Shown: positions 53,603 through 61,368 of the stretch, one piece after another | Numbering within the stretch: position 1 is the stretch's first letter | Layout of the letters: every line of letters starts with the position of its first letter | Source: Paucisalibacillus algeriensis | GTDB lineage: Bacteria > Bacillota > Bacilli > Bacillales > Amphibacillaceae | NCBI RefSeq assembly: GCF_000577245.1 | Contig: NZ_CBYO010000007.1 | Span: 124,001 to 188,000 of the forward strand | Direction: 5' to 3' | DNA length: 64,000 nt | Position numbers and translations under genes: made by a program | Notes under the pieces: generated by a model | Databases searched by the model: none | What the model was told of the DNA's origin: nothing | The model's input: the letters and a program-made list of their open reading frames with translations, nothing else

Positions 53603-54787
53603 CTAACCTTCAAGAATATTTACTAAAGAATCTATATTAGATTCCCATAAGAAATCTCTTTGGACATACAAATTTCCATTTTGACTCATTTCTTGTCGGA
53701 GTAACGGATTGTTTTTTATTGTATCAATATAATAGATCATTTCTTTCACATTATTATCCTCTGACACAAACCCGACTTGTTCGGATAGTATAACTTCTTT
53801 GGCGATTCCGGAAACGGAGCCAACGATTGGTACTCCGCATGTCATATAATCAATGATTTTTCCTGGTAGCACTGTTTTAAATACTTCTTTATCTTCTAAC
53901 GAAACTACACCAACCTGATGTGTAGAGATTATTTTAAGACATTCTTCTCTTGTAGTTGGGCTCAAGAATGAAACATTTACTAGATTATTTTCCTTACAAT
54001 ACTCTATGAAACTATCTTTTTTTAATCCATACCCTATAATAGTTAGTTCAGTCTTTCTTTCATTAAGCTCTTTAGCTAATTTTTTTAAAACTAAGTCATC
54101 CTGGGCTAATCCAATATTTCCTGCATAAATCACCTTAAATGTTTCTACATTATTAGAGGTGATTTCATCTTTTCTAGCTCCATTGGGAATATATGTTATC
54201 TTGGTACTACTAGCTGAATGCCTTGAGACAATATACTCTATAAATCCCCTACTATTAACAATTATCTCATTTGCTGTCTCGTACATTATTTTCTCTATCT
54301 TTTTAAAAATCTTTATAATGAAAGGACTGTTAAAAACTCCTACACCCTTTAAGGACTCTGGCCACAAATCACGAATATCTAATATTAATTCGGCCTTATA
54401 ATACTTTTTAGCAAACAAACCAACTATCGCTATAAATATGGGCGGTGATGTAGTTATAACTGTACTAAACTCACCCTTGTTTCTCAGTATATAAACAAAC
54501 ATTTTAATAGCTACTTCAAGATAGTAAAATAGGCGGTTTAATAAGCTTCTAGAATACTTTTTATTTTTCACATTAATCCGATATATATCAGGATCTTGAT
54601 TAAGTTCTTCGTCATCCCAAAGATTTCCATTTTCATAGAACTTTCTATTTGGATAAGTAGGCTCTGTTGTAAGGACTTTTATATCATAGCCAAGATTTTT
54701 TAATAGTACATAAATACTTTTCATGCGATTTCCAGCACTACCAATCTCCGGATAAAAATTTTGGGAAATCATTAATATTTTCTTCAT
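53603..54787 (-). CDS. GT4-family glycosyltransferase (WbuB-like)
   Basis: A 394-residue GT-B glycosyltransferase. The start MKKILMISQNFYPEIGSAGN is typical of the WbuB/WcaI-type group. LDIRDLWPESLKGVGVF lies near residue 125, KITYIPNGARKDEI near 195, VIYAGNIGLAQD near 215 and VLPGKIIDYMTCGVPIVGS near 300. The ATG at 54787 follows AGAGGG. Longer upstream codons reach 54874 but overlap the regulator gene and lack a ribosome site. It follows the LuxR gene by 43 bases. The sugar donor is unknown. Confidence 0.87.
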   Translation of the reverse strand: MKKILMISQNFYPEIGSAGNRMKSIYVLLKNLGYDIKVLTTEPTYPNRKFYENGNLWDDEELNQDPDIYRINVKNKKYSRSLLNRLFYYLEVAIKMFVYILRNKGEFSTVITTSPPIFIAIVGLFAKKYYKAELILDIRDLWPESLKGVGVFNSPFIIKIFKKIEKIMYETANEIIVNSRGFIEYIVSRHSASSTKITYIPNGARKDEITSNNVETFKVIYAGNIGLAQDDLVLKKLAKELNERKTELTIIGYGLKKDSFIEYCKENNLVNVSFLSPTTREECLKIISTHQVGVVSLEDKEVFKTVLPGKIIDYMTCGVPIVGSVSGIAKEVILSEQVGFVSEDNNVKEMIYYIDTIKNNPLLRQEMSQNGNLYVQRDFLWESNIDSLVNILEG

Positions 54788-54830
54788 AAGAGCCCTCTTT
54801 CTACAACCATTATCCAAATAATTCCTTATA

Positions 54831-55391
54831 CTAACACAATTCAATAAGCTTCTCCATAACAATATATCGTTCATTCACTTTTAGTTTAGAATATATTTGA
54901 CTTACATGCACCTTCACACTACCTTCAGACATTCCAAGTATATTGGCAATCTCTTTATTTGTGTGTCCAAGTTTCATAAGGGAGGCTACTTCAGCTTGTT
55001 TTAGAGTTAAATCCCATTCTCGTTGAATCTTATTGCACAATTGGTCATATTCAACACGTTTCAATTGAATTACCTTCTCAATAATATCCTTTAGTACCTC
55101 GCTTGGTAAAAAGAACTCCTTGTGTTGAATTCTTTCAATTATTTCAAGTGAACTATCTAAGAATTGCTTACTTTTAGGAATAATACTACATACTCCTGCA
55201 TCAATTAGAGGAAAAATATCTAATTTATTATAACTCTCAGTAATAAGAATTACTTTTTCTGATTTCAGGACTCTAAGTATACTAACCATATCTTCTTGTG
55301 TCATGTCTGAATCATCCAACAAAGATAAATCTGCTGGTAAATTTGTTACAATCTTCACATAAGTGTGCTTTTTTAATTTTTCTTCTAGCAA
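54831..55391 (-). CDS. LuxR-type regulator with an incomplete receiver-like domain
   Basis: A 186-residue regulator at the head of the polymer operon. The C-terminal 65 residues are a good LuxR/NarL helix-turn-helix (LTLKQAEVASLMKLGHTNKE, NILGMSEGSVKVHVSQIYSK). The first 110 resemble a receiver that has lost its first strand and acidic pair: LLDDSDMTQED stands at the usual phospho-acceptor site and SIIPKSK holds the usual Lys. The start TTG at 55391 has no ribosome site, and an in-frame TAA lies 15 bases upstream of it. The protein may be N-terminally truncated or phosphorylation-independent. An ATG at residue 30 is a shorter alternative. Confidence 0.72.
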   Translation of the reverse strand: MLEEKLKKHTYVKIVTNLPADLSLLDDSDMTQEDMVSILRVLKSEKVILITESYNKLDIFPLIDAGVCSIIPKSKQFLDSSLEIIERIQHKEFFLPSEVLKDIIEKVIQLKRVEYDQLCNKIQREWDLTLKQAEVASLMKLGHTNKEIANILGMSEGSVKVHVSQIYSKLKVNERYIVMEKLIELC

Positions 55392-55578
55392 TAGAAAAAA
55401 CTTGCTTTGTTACAGTAAACAAATTCGCATGATAAAAGACTTCCTCTTCATAGGCCGTATTATTTTGGTCCTACTTTTCTTAACTTATAACTATGGTACT
55501 AGATACCTAGTCATGTTTTTAGTGACTTAGCAAAATAAAAGTCATATGTTTGTAAGAAATAGTCGAACTTTGTTTTCT

Positions 55579-56232
55579 TTATAGCAAGTCTTCTAAGAAT
55601 GTTATCACTTTATTACGATGGTTAATACCTATTTTCAAATAGATATTACTAATGTAATTTTTTACAGTACCCTCAGTTAAATGGAGGTATTTAGAAATCT
55701 GATTATTGGTATACCTTCTTAATATTAATTGAACAATATCCATCTCCCGCTTGGTGAGATAAATCCCCTTATGCTCTAGCCGTTTTTCCAGTATTTGGCT
55801 CTCACTCATTGATAATTTTCTAATATGATTTACGATTATTTTGGCAATTTCTCCAGAAATAACATTTTGTCCCCTGGAGGCATCGCGGATAGCTTGACAT
55901 AACATATCAGGAAATAATTCTTTAGACAAAAAACCATCTGCTCCGTTAACAATACCCCTATAGATAATATCAATATCATTGTTTTGTGTAAGATAAATAA
56001 CACTTGTTTCTGGACTAATATCTCTAATTTGGCTACAAGTCTTAATTGCATCTAAACCAGGCATTTCAACATCCATTACGACCACATCTGGTTTAACAGA
56101 AACTACCCTTTCAATGGCCAGTTCTCCGTTTTTAACTGCTTCTACTACTTTCATGTCTGGTTCTGTATTGATTAGCGTTCGAATCCCTTCCCGGTACAAT
56201 CTTAAAGGGTCCACGACTAATACCGTAATCAA
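55579..56232 (-). CDS. NarL/DegU-type response regulator
   Basis: A 217-residue two-domain regulator. The receiver begins ITVLVVDPLRLYREGIRTLI. The first acidic pair is Asp-Pro rather than Asp-Asp, while the phospho-acceptor PDVVVMDVEMPG (near residue 52) and the Lys of FLSKE (near 104) are intact. The LuxR helix-turn-helix is LTKREMDIVQLILRRYTNNQ followed by HLTEGTVKNYISNIY. The TTG at 56232 is preferred because AAGGGG lies 9 bases upstream; ATG codons at 56259 and 56250 precede that site. No kinase gene is adjacent. It may control the polymer operon. Confidence 0.82.
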   Translation of the reverse strand: MITVLVVDPLRLYREGIRTLINTEPDMKVVEAVKNGELAIERVVSVKPDVVVMDVEMPGLDAIKTCSQIRDISPETSVIYLTQNNDIDIIYRGIVNGADGFLSKELFPDMLCQAIRDASRGQNVISGEIAKIIVNHIRKLSMSESQILEKRLEHKGIYLTKREMDIVQLILRRYTNNQISKYLHLTEGTVKNYISNIYLKIGINHRNKVITFLEDLL

Positions 56233-56259
56233 GAACTTCAACCCCTTCATATTAATCAT

Positions 56260-56734
56260 TCTTAGTATTTATCAATCTCATCTGTAACATCTTGATTCCA
56301 GTGCAACAATAGCCATATATAGATGGATTATATAGGTGTCACTAATTTAGAATTTTGTAAATTATTGTCTAATAATAGTAATTACAGTATAGCAAATTGT
56401 AATAATAAATAACATATCATTAGACTAATATTTACAATAACTTCTCATATTTATAGTTTTTGACGTATAAGTAATCTCTTACATTTTGAGGTTTATTTAT
56501 AATAATAAACTTTTATTACCTAATAATAGGAATTAACGTTTCACATTAGTTCCTATTATTATTTTATTTTAAACATTAATTAAAATTTACTTGGATAAGT
56601 CAATAAATCATTCATCCTCTAATACATTAACTACTATTCTAACCCCATTACATGCATCTAATGTATACACTAAAGCTTTTTCGGAGAAACCAATACTGTA
56701 CCCTTCACACTAAAAATCTAATTGGAGTTTTTAT
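56260..56734. other. AT-rich spacer with an orphan hairpin at 56521-56561
   Basis: Gene-free region between divergent genes. It contains one 12-base stem TAATAATAGGAA / TTCCTATTATTA with a 17-base loop, followed on the plus strand by TTTTATTTT. That looks like an intrinsic terminator, although no plus-strand gene precedes it. The rest is too AT-rich to interpret. Confidence 0.4.
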
Positions 56735-57727
56735 ATGGCTAAAGCGAAACGCAGCAAAAAATGGGTAATCTATAGTATTATTAGCATTATTTTACTTTTA
56801 TTAATAATAGTTGGTTATGGAATATATCTTTATCAAAAAACACATAACATTGTTGAGGGATCATATGAAGGAATAAATCGAAAGCAATCTAATCTTAGAG
56901 ATGAAAAAGTGGATCCAGATATTCATAATGTTTCCGTTTTATTTCTCGGAGTAGACACAAGTGAGTTCAGGGGATACGGTGAGAAGAGTCGGACTGATGC
57001 AATTCTTTTAGCTACTTTTAATAAGAAAGATGATTCCATTAAGCTACTTACCATCCCTCGTGATACATATGTTTATGTACCCGTTATGAATACCTATACC
57101 AAAATTAACCACGCTCATTTTTATGGTGGGCCTGAAGCAACAATGGAAACAGTGGAGCAATTTCTTCATATTCCTGTAGATTACTACGTAAGAATGAATT
57201 TTAATGGATTTATTGAAGTGGTGGATGCACTTGGTGGTATTGAATATGAAGTGCCATATGAAATAGTTGAGTCCAACTCAATGGATAAGAAGAATTCCAT
57301 TCACTTATATCCTGGGAATCAACAGTTAAATGGAGAAGAAGCACTAGCTCTTGCACGAACTAGAAAATATGATACAGATGTTGCACGTGGAAAACGTCAG
57401 CAGGAAATTGTTAAGACCATAGCTAATAAGGCTTTATCACTATCTTCTATTCCTAAATTAGATAAAGTTATCGAAGCAATAGGAAATAACATGAGCACAA
57501 ACTTAACCTTTGATGAATTGACGAAATTTCAGTCGTATGGATTATCGCATGATTTAACTATTGAAACGGTGAACTTTGATGGAGTTGGGGATTATGATGA
57601 TGGTGCCTGGTATTATCAAGTAGAGGAAGATAGTAGAATACAAATTCAAGAAGAGTTACAAAACCATCTAGAATTAAACCACTTAAGTAATGGGCCGACT
57701 AAGAATAAGATTAGTATCATAGAATGA
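56735..57727 (+). CDS. LytR-CpsA-Psr (LCP) family polymer ligase (copy 2)
   Basis: A 330-residue type II membrane protein with one helix at about residues 12-34 and an extracellular LCP domain. Marks are LFLGVDTSEFRG, SRTDAILLATFNKKD, TIPRDTYVYVP, KINHAHFYGGPEATM and ALARTRKYDTDVARGKRQQ. The Asp and Arg residues of the pyrophosphate site are kept. It is similar in every segment to the copies at 15773 and 58966, but the C-terminal tail differs. The ribosome site is TTGGAG. It probably attaches a wall polymer to peptidoglycan. Confidence 0.92.
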   Translation: MAKAKRSKKWVIYSIISIILLLLIIVGYGIYLYQKTHNIVEGSYEGINRKQSNLRDEKVDPDIHNVSVLFLGVDTSEFRGYGEKSRTDAILLATFNKKDDSIKLLTIPRDTYVYVPVMNTYTKINHAHFYGGPEATMETVEQFLHIPVDYYVRMNFNGFIEVVDALGGIEYEVPYEIVESNSMDKKNSIHLYPGNQQLNGEEALALARTRKYDTDVARGKRQQEIVKTIANKALSLSSIPKLDKVIEAIGNNMSTNLTFDELTKFQSYGLSHDLTIETVNFDGVGDYDDGAWYYQVEEDSRIQIQEELQNHLELNHLSNGPTKNKISIIE

Positions 57728-58398
57728 ATCTTAGAAAAGCTCGCATTCACTCGTCCTTAAGCGAGTCAGCTGCTTGCGATACTCCAGGAGAGACTTCTTA
57801 AATCGACTTCATACAGCTTTGCGAGGAGTAATGCTCAGTTGATTAATCTTTCAATACTACGAGCACTTTCGGAGTTTCTTATGTCGGCGAAAAGTTCTTA
57901 TACTTTCCTAACTACTAAAATTATCTGGGAGTGGGATTTTATTCTCTGATTACCGTTATTAATGCAGTTTTGTCAGTAACATCAACTTGAACTATATTTG
58001 AATAATCATTAGGAAAACGAGAAGTTCCATAAGCAAATATATTTGGCCTTTCGCAGTATTTTTTGAAGGAATGGGAAATTACTCTGAGAATGCAAGAACT
58101 GGATTTTTTTCAGGTGATACTTCTTTATCCTCTTATGTTAATGCGAAAATAAATGGAGAACATGTATAAAATAGTAAACTTGCAATTAGTAGTTTGTAAA
58201 TAAAAATACTTAGTTACTAAATACCACAGGGACTTTCCCTCCTTGTATAAATTTAAATATAAGTATAAGGCCATTCTACTCTATGTAATGGACATATGCT
58301 GTATTTATAAACATAAACATTGTAATATCTTGTTGAACCTTGGTGGTTAGCAGTCTCTATGTATGTTAGAATAGCATATATCCGTAATCTGGGGTGAA
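57728..58398. other. Intergenic stretch with possible repeat element and coding remnant
   Basis: About 670 bases without an intact gene. The first 170 bases (57735-57905) are GC-richer, with short inverted blocks such as CTCGTCCTTAAGCGAG, and look like a small dispersed repeat. The right half carries a minus-strand open stretch described separately. The tagD promoter must lie near the right end. Confidence 0.35.
57939..58109 (-). pseudogene. Possible decayed coding remnant
   Basis: A start-less minus-strand frame of 56 codons encodes protein-like sequence (NIFAYGTSRFPNDYSNIVQV, then DVTDKTALITVIRE and a stop). No family is recognised and no ribosome site is present. The composition of the last 35 residues looks like real protein. 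The first 20 look random. Confidence 0.3.
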
Positions 58399-58821
58399 AT
58401 GATGAAAAGAGTGCTAACTTACGGGACTTATGATCTAATCCACATCGGGCATATCAATCTTTTACGTCGCGCAAAGGAATTAGGTGATTACTTAATTGTT
58501 GGCATATCTACTGATGATTTCAATGCCATTAAGAACAAGAAAGCTTATCACCCTTTTCATGATCGAAAAATGATATTGGAATCTATTCGTTATGTAGATA
58601 AAGTTATTCCTGAGCATTCATGGGATCAAAAAATTACAGATTTAAAAGAACATGAAATTGATTTATTTGTAATGGGGGATGACTGGGAAGGGAAATTTGA
58701 TTTCTTAAGTGATTATTGTGAAGTCATCTATTTGCCAAGAACCCAGGGTATCTCTACTTCAATAATTAAAACAGATATCTCCACTTCATTTGTTAAAAAT
58801 AGTGAAGAACGAAACCTTTAA
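58399..58821 (+). CDS. tagD: Glycerol-3-phosphate cytidylyltransferase (copy 2)
   Basis: A 140-residue TagD enzyme. TYGTYDLIHIGHINLLRRA with HxGH at residues 15-18, VGISTDDFNAIKNK, RYVDKVIPE and PRTQGISTSIIKT are all present. It is close in sequence to the copy at 19568 and ends with a slightly longer tail. It follows GGGGTGA and lies between two LCP genes, not next to a polymerase. It may supply CDP-glycerol in parallel with the first copy or under other conditions. Confidence 0.93.
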   Translation: MMKRVLTYGTYDLIHIGHINLLRRAKELGDYLIVGISTDDFNAIKNKKAYHPFHDRKMILESIRYVDKVIPEHSWDQKITDLKEHEIDLFVMGDDWEGKFDFLSDYCEVIYLPRTQGISTSIIKTDISTSFVKNSEERNL

Positions 58822-58965
58822 TTTTAGAATACGTCTAATATAATAGGACTTTTCAATTTCCTATATTTTGTTATGTACGAATGGACTATTTAGTAGTAAA
58901 ATAAAGGTTGAATTTTCATTATGAGAGTATTACAACACATTTAGATATTAAAGGGGAAACAAAAA

Positions 58966-59997
58966 ATGGTTAAAAATCATTCTGATCAATCACGAATGGT
59001 AAAAAGGAAGAAAAAGAGAAAGTTACGTAAACGTGTGTATTTAATTTTAATACCACTATTAATTATAGGTATTGGAGCAGGATATTTATGGTCCTTATAT
59101 ATCAAAGCTGACTCCGTTATTAGTAAATCATATGAGGATGACGATAGAGGAAAATCAGATTTAAGGGAAGCAATGGTAGATCCTGACGTTGATAATATTT
59201 CCATCCTTATTATTGGAGTCGACGAAAGTAATCACCGTGCTAATGAAGGTAACTCTAGGTCTGATACCCTAATCCTTGCTACATTAAACAAGGATGATAA
59301 AAGTGTTAAACTAGTGAGTATACCACGTGACTCGTATGTAGACATCCCAGACCGTGGTATGGATAAAATAAACCATGCCCACTTTTTTGGCGGGCCACAA
59401 TTAACCATTAAAACCGTGGAAAACCTAATGGATATTCCAGTTGACTACTATGTAAAGGTTAACTTCCACGCATTTGTGGAAGTAGTAGAAGCAATTGGGG
59501 GTATCACTGTTGATGTTCCTTATGAGTTCTGGGAATCAAACTCAGAAGATAAAAAGAACTCGATCCACCTATTGCCTGGTGAGCAACTATTAAATGGCGA
59601 AGAAGCTCTTGCCTTTGCACGTACAAGAAAGCTAGATAATGATATTGAACGTGGAAAACGTCAAATGGAAGCTGTAAAAGCTGTAATTAAAAAATCAATA
59701 TCAGTCGGTTCTGTTCTTAAGCTTGGCGATGTTATTGAAGCAGTTGGAACTAACATGACCACAACAATGACATTTGATGAAATGAAGAGCCTAGTTTCAT
59801 ATGGATTAAATGGTGGTGGTCTTGACATTGAGTCTATGACATTAGAAGGAGAGGATTATCAACCTGCTAACATTTATTACTATAAATTAGATGATGTCAA
59901 ACTAGCAGAAACTAAAATGATACTTCAAAGCCATCTAGAATTAGAAAACACAGAAGTCGTAGATAATACTATTGAAACTGTCGATGGAACCTATTAA
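58966..59997 (+). CDS. LytR-CpsA-Psr (LCP) family polymer ligase (copy 3)
   Basis: A 343-residue type II membrane protein. A strongly basic start (MVKRKKKRKLRKR) precedes the helix at about residues 20-40. The LCP domain shows LIIGVDESNHRAN, SRSDTLILATLNKDD, SIPRDSYVDIP, KINHAHFFGG and AFARTRKLDNDIERGKRQM. Its ribosome site is AAAGGGG. The final 30 residues are acidic and differ from the other two copies, which may reflect a different acceptor. Confidence 0.92.
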   Translation: MVKNHSDQSRMVKRKKKRKLRKRVYLILIPLLIIGIGAGYLWSLYIKADSVISKSYEDDDRGKSDLREAMVDPDVDNISILIIGVDESNHRANEGNSRSDTLILATLNKDDKSVKLVSIPRDSYVDIPDRGMDKINHAHFFGGPQLTIKTVENLMDIPVDYYVKVNFHAFVEVVEAIGGITVDVPYEFWESNSEDKKNSIHLLPGEQLLNGEEALAFARTRKLDNDIERGKRQMEAVKAVIKKSISVGSVLKLGDVIEAVGTNMTTTMTFDEMKSLVSYGLNGGGLDIESMTLEGEDYQPANIYYYKLDDVKLAETKMILQSHLELENTEVVDNTIETVDGTY

Positions 59998-60016
59998 ACA
60001 ATCAAATAATAAACTA

Positions 60017-60053
60017 AAAAACTGCTAATCTCTCGTTGAGATTAGCAGTTTTT
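60017..60053. terminator. Bidirectional terminator between LCP copy 3 and tagO
   Basis: Sixteen-base stem AAAAACTGCTAATCTC / GAGATTAGCAGTTTTT with a 5-base loop. Its right end reaches the tagO stop codon. T-runs are present for both directions. Confidence 0.92.
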
Positions 60054-61132
60054 TACTTTTGTATTTTAGTCCAATAGGATAGCTTTTTTAGACTGTTCAA
60101 TAGTGGTTGTCTTTTCTCTGATGTAATTCCAGCTAGTTCAGAAATTAATTGAATCGCTAGTATGATAAAGAAAAAGATAACGAGTGAATTAAGTAACCTT
60201 GTACTATTGAAGATTATAGCCATGCTGCCAAAGAAAGCACTAAATGCATATATAATGAGCACTGCGGATCGATGAGAATAACCCATAGCTAACAACTGAT
60301 AATGAATATGTTTTCGATCGGCAGTTGCTACACTTTGTCTATTCAATATTCTTCTAAAAATCGCTAGTATCGTATCAAATACAGGTATTGCAATCACAAT
60401 AATCGGGATTATAAAACTAAAGAAAGCTACATTTTTGAACAAGCCAAGCATCGATATAATGGCGATAGAATAGCCCAAAAATAATGCCCCTGTATCTCCC
60501 ATAAATATTTTAGCAGGATAGAAATTATGATATAAAAATCCTACACAGCTTCCAATTAAGATTACACAAAGGGAAACTACGATGAGTCTTGCATCCATAA
60601 TGCCCATAATCAACATGCTAATTAATCCTATACCTGACACTCCTGCCGCTAGTCCGTCTAAGCCATCAATGAAATTAATTACATTGGATGCTGCAACAAT
60701 CCATAGAATAGTAAGGATAATTCCAAAATGATCAATATATACTGTTCCCATAAAAGGAATGGTCAGCTTTTCAATTATTAGTCCAGATGAGACAACAACA
60801 ACCGCTGCTGCTATTTGTCCGGCTAGTTTATATAACGGTTTTATACTATAAATATCATCAATCATTCCAGTAATAATCATAATAATTGCACCAAGTATAA
60901 TGGCATTCATATGAGCTTCATATGGCTGCAGGTACAGAAATCCTGCGGCAGCACCCATAAAAATTGCTAACCCGCCCATACTCGCTCTTGCATCACTATG
61001 CATTTTTCTATTTCCATCTGGTTTATCAACAGCATTTAATTTAAAAGCTAATTTTTTAATTAATGGCGTCACTAATAGTGTAGTGACAGTTGAAATGCAA
61101 AAAGCAATAGATAATTCAACTACATTAAACAT
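60053..61132 (-). CDS. tagO: Undecaprenyl-phosphate GlcNAc-1-phosphate transferase (TagO/WecA type)
   Basis: A 359-residue MraY-like membrane enzyme that starts wall teichoic acid synthesis by transferring GlcNAc-1-P to undecaprenyl phosphate. About ten to eleven membrane helices are seen. Cytoplasmic motifs are GGLAIFMG, GMIDD near residue 88 (the Asp pair), NFIDGLDGLAAG near 152, IFMGDTGALFLG near 210 and the ADRKHIHY loop near 272. It is monocistronic and convergent with the LCP gene. A role in other lipid-linked glycans is also possible. Confidence 0.94.
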   Translation of the reverse strand: MFNVVELSIAFCISTVTTLLVTPLIKKLAFKLNAVDKPDGNRKMHSDARASMGGLAIFMGAAAGFLYLQPYEAHMNAIILGAIIMIITGMIDDIYSIKPLYKLAGQIAAAVVVVSSGLIIEKLTIPFMGTVYIDHFGIILTILWIVAASNVINFIDGLDGLAAGVSGIGLISMLIMGIMDARLIVVSLCVILIGSCVGFLYHNFYPAKIFMGDTGALFLGYSIAIISMLGLFKNVAFFSFIIPIIVIAIPVFDTILAIFRRILNRQSVATADRKHIHYQLLAMGYSHRSAVLIIYAFSAFFGSMAIIFNSTRLLNSLVIFFFIILAIQLISELAGITSEKRQPLLNSLKKLSYWTKIQK

Positions 61133-61331
61133 AATGCACCTACTTAATATGATATAAATTCATAGACATTGTACCATATAATACGGATTGGTGCGTTATT
61201 TTTGTGGGTTGGTTTGATAGTTGAGTTATTAATTAAAGATTGTGGACGCGAGAGATACTCTCTAAAGCGTATGGCTAGCCCATAATGTCTGGCAAAAATC
61301 TTTGATTCTTTATTCAATCGATAAAAAAAGC

Positions 61332-61357
61332 CTAGTTCTTCATTTTAGAAGAACTAG
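61332..61357 (-). terminator. Terminator of the glucosaminidase gene
   Basis: Perfect 10-base stem CTAGTTCTTC / GAAGAACTAG with a 6-base loop. On the minus strand it is followed by GGC and a run of seven T residues, 12 bases beyond the stop. Confidence 0.92.
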
Positions 61358-61368
61358 ACTACTAGATA

